This document shows positions 61,608 through 64,000 of a stretch of 64,000 nucleotides of DNA, in pieces. A program made the translations under genes and the position numbers. Each line of letters starts with the position of its first letter. Position 1 is the first letter of the stretch. Origin of the DNA: Cruoricaptor ignavus (GTDB lineage: Bacteria > Bacteroidota > Bacteroidia > Flavobacteriales > Weeksellaceae); assembly GCF_900141665.1 (NCBI RefSeq), contig NZ_FQYI01000001.1, positions 248,001 through 312,000 on the forward strand, read 5' to 3'. The notes beneath the pieces are model-generated. The model saw only the letters and a program-made list of their open reading frames with translations. It did not search any database and was not told where the DNA came from.

Positions 61608-64000
61608 ATCAAAAATAAAATACATATCCCGATTATCCTAATTTTTAACATTTTTTTGGCAAATGCACAAAGCCGGGACGATGTTAAAAACCAGCAAGCC
61701 GTTGGCTCAGCCAAAGGGCAGGACAGCCTGAAAAAGAAAGAGCCGCTGGATGCGGTGGTGCATTCCAGGGCGGAAAACATCCGAAACGACATACCGCGCA
61801 AGATGTCTTTCCTTACCACTAAGGCTGCTGTGACCTACCGCGATATGCAGGTAGAGGCAGATTACATCTCTATCGACTGGAATACGGGGAACATCTTCGC
61901 CCGCGGAAAAACCGATGCCGAAGGCAGGCTGCAGGAACCGGTGGTGACAATGCAGGGCGGGAAAAAGTACGAAACCGACCAGTTCAGCTTCAATTTTAAA
62001 ACAATGCAGGCCATTGCCTACAATGCGCGAACGGAGGAAAGCGAGGGGGTGATAGTGGCGCAGAAAACGAAGAAAGTAAATGATTCCGTATACTTTATGC
62101 GCCGCGGAATGTACACCACCGATGAATATTTCATTAAAAAGAAGGACTCCGTGGCGGACTACCACCTGCTCGCGCCGGACATAAAACTGATACGCGGGAA
62201 GAATGCGTCACAGGTGATCACCGGCCCCGTGCAGATGTACATAGAGCAGGTGCCTACGCCACTGATAATGCCATTTGCGATTCTCCCGATTACCGACAAA
62301 CGCTCCGCGGGCATCCTCATCCCAAGCTTCGGGGAGCGGCAGGATATGGGCTTCTTCCTGAACGGGCTGGGCTACTACCAGCCGCTGGGCGATCATTTTG
62401 ATGTAAAGCTACTTGCCGACCTGTATACCAAGGGCAGCTGGAACCTCCGCCCGGAGGTGAATTACAAAAAAAATTACCGCTACTCCGGCAACTTCTCCGC
62501 AGAGGCGGGCACCACCGTCCGCGGCATCCGCGGCCTGGCGGATTACAACAAGAGCGGCACCTACCGCATCGGCTGGCGGCACCAGCAGGACCCCAAGGCC
62601 AACCCTTACCTGAATTTTTCGGCATCCGTGGATATCGTAAGCCAGAAATTTTACAACAACACCGTAAACAACAATTATTTCTTCAACCAGAATGCGCTGA
62701 ACACGCAGCAGAACTCCTCGGTGAGCATTACTAAAAGGTTCCTTACCCTACCGCTGTACATCACGGGGAGCGCATCCTACAGCCAGAATTTTGCGACGAA
62801 TTTTGTAAATCTCAGGCTGCCGCAGCTTACGGTAGCGGTGAATCAGTTTTATCTTTTTAAACCCAAAAACGGCGGCGCGAGGGAGGGCCTGCTGGAAAAC
62901 CTTACCGTAAACACAGGGCTGAATTTCTCCAACTATGTGAATGCCCAGTCTCAGGAGATGTTTACCAAAGGAATGTGGGACAAGATGCAGACCGGGGCGC
63001 AGAATAATCTCGCGCTTTCCACCAATACCACCCTGGCAAGGTACTTCACCCTGAGCCTCAGCGCAAATGCTAATAATGTACTGAGTACCAAGACTTTAAG
63101 CCGAGCGTATGACCCGGTAAAAAACGAAATAGTAAATGATTACCGGAATAAGATTGCCGGATTTTCTACCTTTTCCACATCGGCAAGTTTGCAGACCACG
63201 CTCTACGGCCTGCTGAATTTCAAAAAAAACAGTGCGGTACAGGCGATTCGCCATATGATGACGCCGAGCATCGGCTTTACCTACTCGCCAGATTTCGGCT
63301 CGCCATCCTGGGGCTATTATCGGCACTACTACGACGCGAGCGGCGCGATGACACCCTATTCCATCTTCGAGGGCGGCGTGTATGGAGCGCCTGCCAGCGG
63401 CCTGGTGCAGAGTTTAGGCTTCAATATCGGCAATAACATCGAGATGAAGGTACGCTCGAAATCCGACTCCGCCGGGGTGAAAAAGGTGAAGATTTTTGAA
63501 AGCCTGAATATTTCCGGCGGCTACAATTTCGCTGCAAAGGATTATAAATGGTCGATGATTAATGTAAGCGGGCAGACCTCGCTTTTCGACAGCAGACTAA
63601 GCGTGAACACCAGCCTGGTGGTAGATCCTTACAAAACCAACTATGATGAATACGGCATAGGTACCCGCACTACCAGGTTCGGCGGTTTCGGAATTCAGGG
63701 CTTCAATGTGCAGATGTCCGTGCCGCTGAGCGATGCCATTTTCGGCGAAAGGGAAAAACCGGAAAGCAAGTACCAGACCAGGGGCGCCATCCGCAATGAA
63801 AATTATTTCTTTGATGAGGAAAATTATGCGCGCTTCAGCCAGCCTTGGACGCTGAACATCAATGCCAACTACGCCTACTACCGCAGCTCTACGCGCTTCG
63901 GAAACGAGGTAGCCTCCGTAGGGCTGGACGGCAGCGTGAAGCTTACCCCGTATTGGAATATAAACTACAGCACGAACTACGACCTCGCAAGCGGGAAAAT
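61608..64000 (+). CDS. lptD: LPS-assembly protein LptD, 5' part, running off the window
   Basis: An open frame from about 61608 to the window end (over 790 codons, no stop). It has a signal peptide (HIPIILIFNIFLANAQS), then an OstA-like N-terminal region (AAVTYRDMQVEADYISIDWN; FARGKTDAEGRLQEP) and a long outer-membrane barrel (PTPLIMPFAILPITDKRSAG; ILIPSFGERQDMGFFL). LptD delivers LPS to the outer leaflet. No ATG, GTG or TTG precedes the signal peptide in frame; a stop lies at 61570-61572, and ATC (61608) or ATA (61620) are the nearest possible starts. The given start is therefore approximate. It is divergent from the amidase gene. Confidence 0.88.
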   Translation, partial: MKNKIHIPIILIFNIFLANAQSRDDVKNQQAVGSAKGQDSLKKKEPLDAVVHSRAENIRNDIPRKMSFLTTKAAVTYRDMQVEADYISIDWNTGNIFARGKTDAEGRLQEPVVTMQGGKKYETDQFSFNFKTMQAIAYNARTEESEGVIVAQKTKKVNDSVYFMRRGMYTTDEYFIKKKDSVADYHLLAPDIKLIRGKNASQVITGPVQMYIEQVPTPLIMPFAILPITDKRSAGILIPSFGERQDMGFFLNGLGYYQPLGDHFDVKLLADLYTKGSWNLRPEVNYKKNYRYSGNFSAEAGTTVRGIRGLADYNKSGTYRIGWRHQQDPKANPYLNFSASVDIVSQKFYNNTVNNNYFFNQNALNTQQNSSVSITKRFLTLPLYITGSASYSQNFATNFVNLRLPQLTVAVNQFYLFKPKNGGAREGLLENLTVNTGLNFSNYVNAQSQEMFTKGMWDKMQTGAQNNLALSTNTTLARYFTLSLSANANNVLSTKTLSRAYDPVKNEIVNDYRNKIAGFSTFSTSASLQTTLYGLLNFKKNSAVQAIRHMMTPSIGFTYSPDFGSPSWGYYRHYYDASGAMTPYSIFEGGVYGAPASGLVQSLGFNIGNNIEMKVRSKSDSAGVKKVKIFESLNISGGYNFAAKDYKWSMINVSGQTSLFDSRLSVNTSLVVDPYKTNYDEYGIGTRTTRFGGFGIQGFNVQMSVPLSDAIFGEREKPESKYQTRGAIRNENYFFDEENYARFSQPWTLNINANYAYYRSSTRFGNEVASVGLDGSVKLTPYWNINYSTNYDLASGK

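Overview
The window looks like the chromosome of a flavobacterium (Bacteroidota, probably Weeksellaceae in the Chryseobacterium group). The reasons are proteins with type IX secretion sorting tails, two GLPGLI-family proteins, a methionine synthase split over two genes, a CtlX-type citrulline hydrolase, an OmpA protein with thrombospondin-type-3 calcium repeats, and promoters of the Bacteroidota form TTTG-N19-TAnnTTTG. Genus-level placement is inference; no rRNA gene is present.

Layout. 1-7 kb: an Fe-S scaffold (NifU/Nfu), ferrochelatase (TTG start), then metF and the two halves of metH on the minus strand behind a clear SAM-I riboswitch. 7-10 kb: a GH63-like glucosidase and an OsmC protein. 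10-17 kb: a tightly overlapping minus-strand operon SpoIIM/DUF95 - membrane protein - DUF4129 - DUF4350 - MoxR ATPase - DUF58, divergent from an RDD protein with only 21 bp between start codons. 17-28 kb: GNAT, YebC, OmpA, SmpB, an ABC-F ATPase whose second P-loop is degenerate, a toxin-antitoxin-like pair with a frameshifted RelE/ParE toxin, recJ, nadD, a DUF3817 protein and an outer-membrane receptor. 27-36 kb: ctlX, cutC, an arginine-deiminase-family enzyme, a GLPGLI protein, a T9SS cargo protein, citrate synthase, enolase and a small lipoprotein.

35.6-49.6 kb is one minus-strand ribosomal operon of 28 genes, from rplC through secY, infA, rpmJ and rpoA to rplQ. It has a textbook promoter in front of rplC and no rpsJ at its head. 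rplQ carries an acidic tail of about 100 residues.

49.8-53.1 kb is an accessory patch: a BspA-like leucine-rich-repeat T9SS protein, a second GLPGLI protein, a signal-peptide remnant, a frameshifted small secreted-peptide gene, and duplicated terminator modules. 53.14-60.16 kb is a compact integrated element (about 7.0 kb) in the 3' end of tRNA-Glu(UUC). It is bounded by an exact 17-bp direct repeat and carries a tyrosine integrase, a HigBA-like toxin-antitoxin pair, two helix-turn-helix proteins, several orphan genes and a replication protein resembling the filamentous-phage G2P/CRI type. Three identical repeats, read in two different frames, sit inside that replication gene and look like an origin. 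This element is the best candidate for an undescribed system here. 60.2-64 kb returns to the core genome: tRNA-Glu, an N-acetylmuramoyl-L-alanine amidase and, running off the end, LptD, whose signal peptide has no ordinary start codon.
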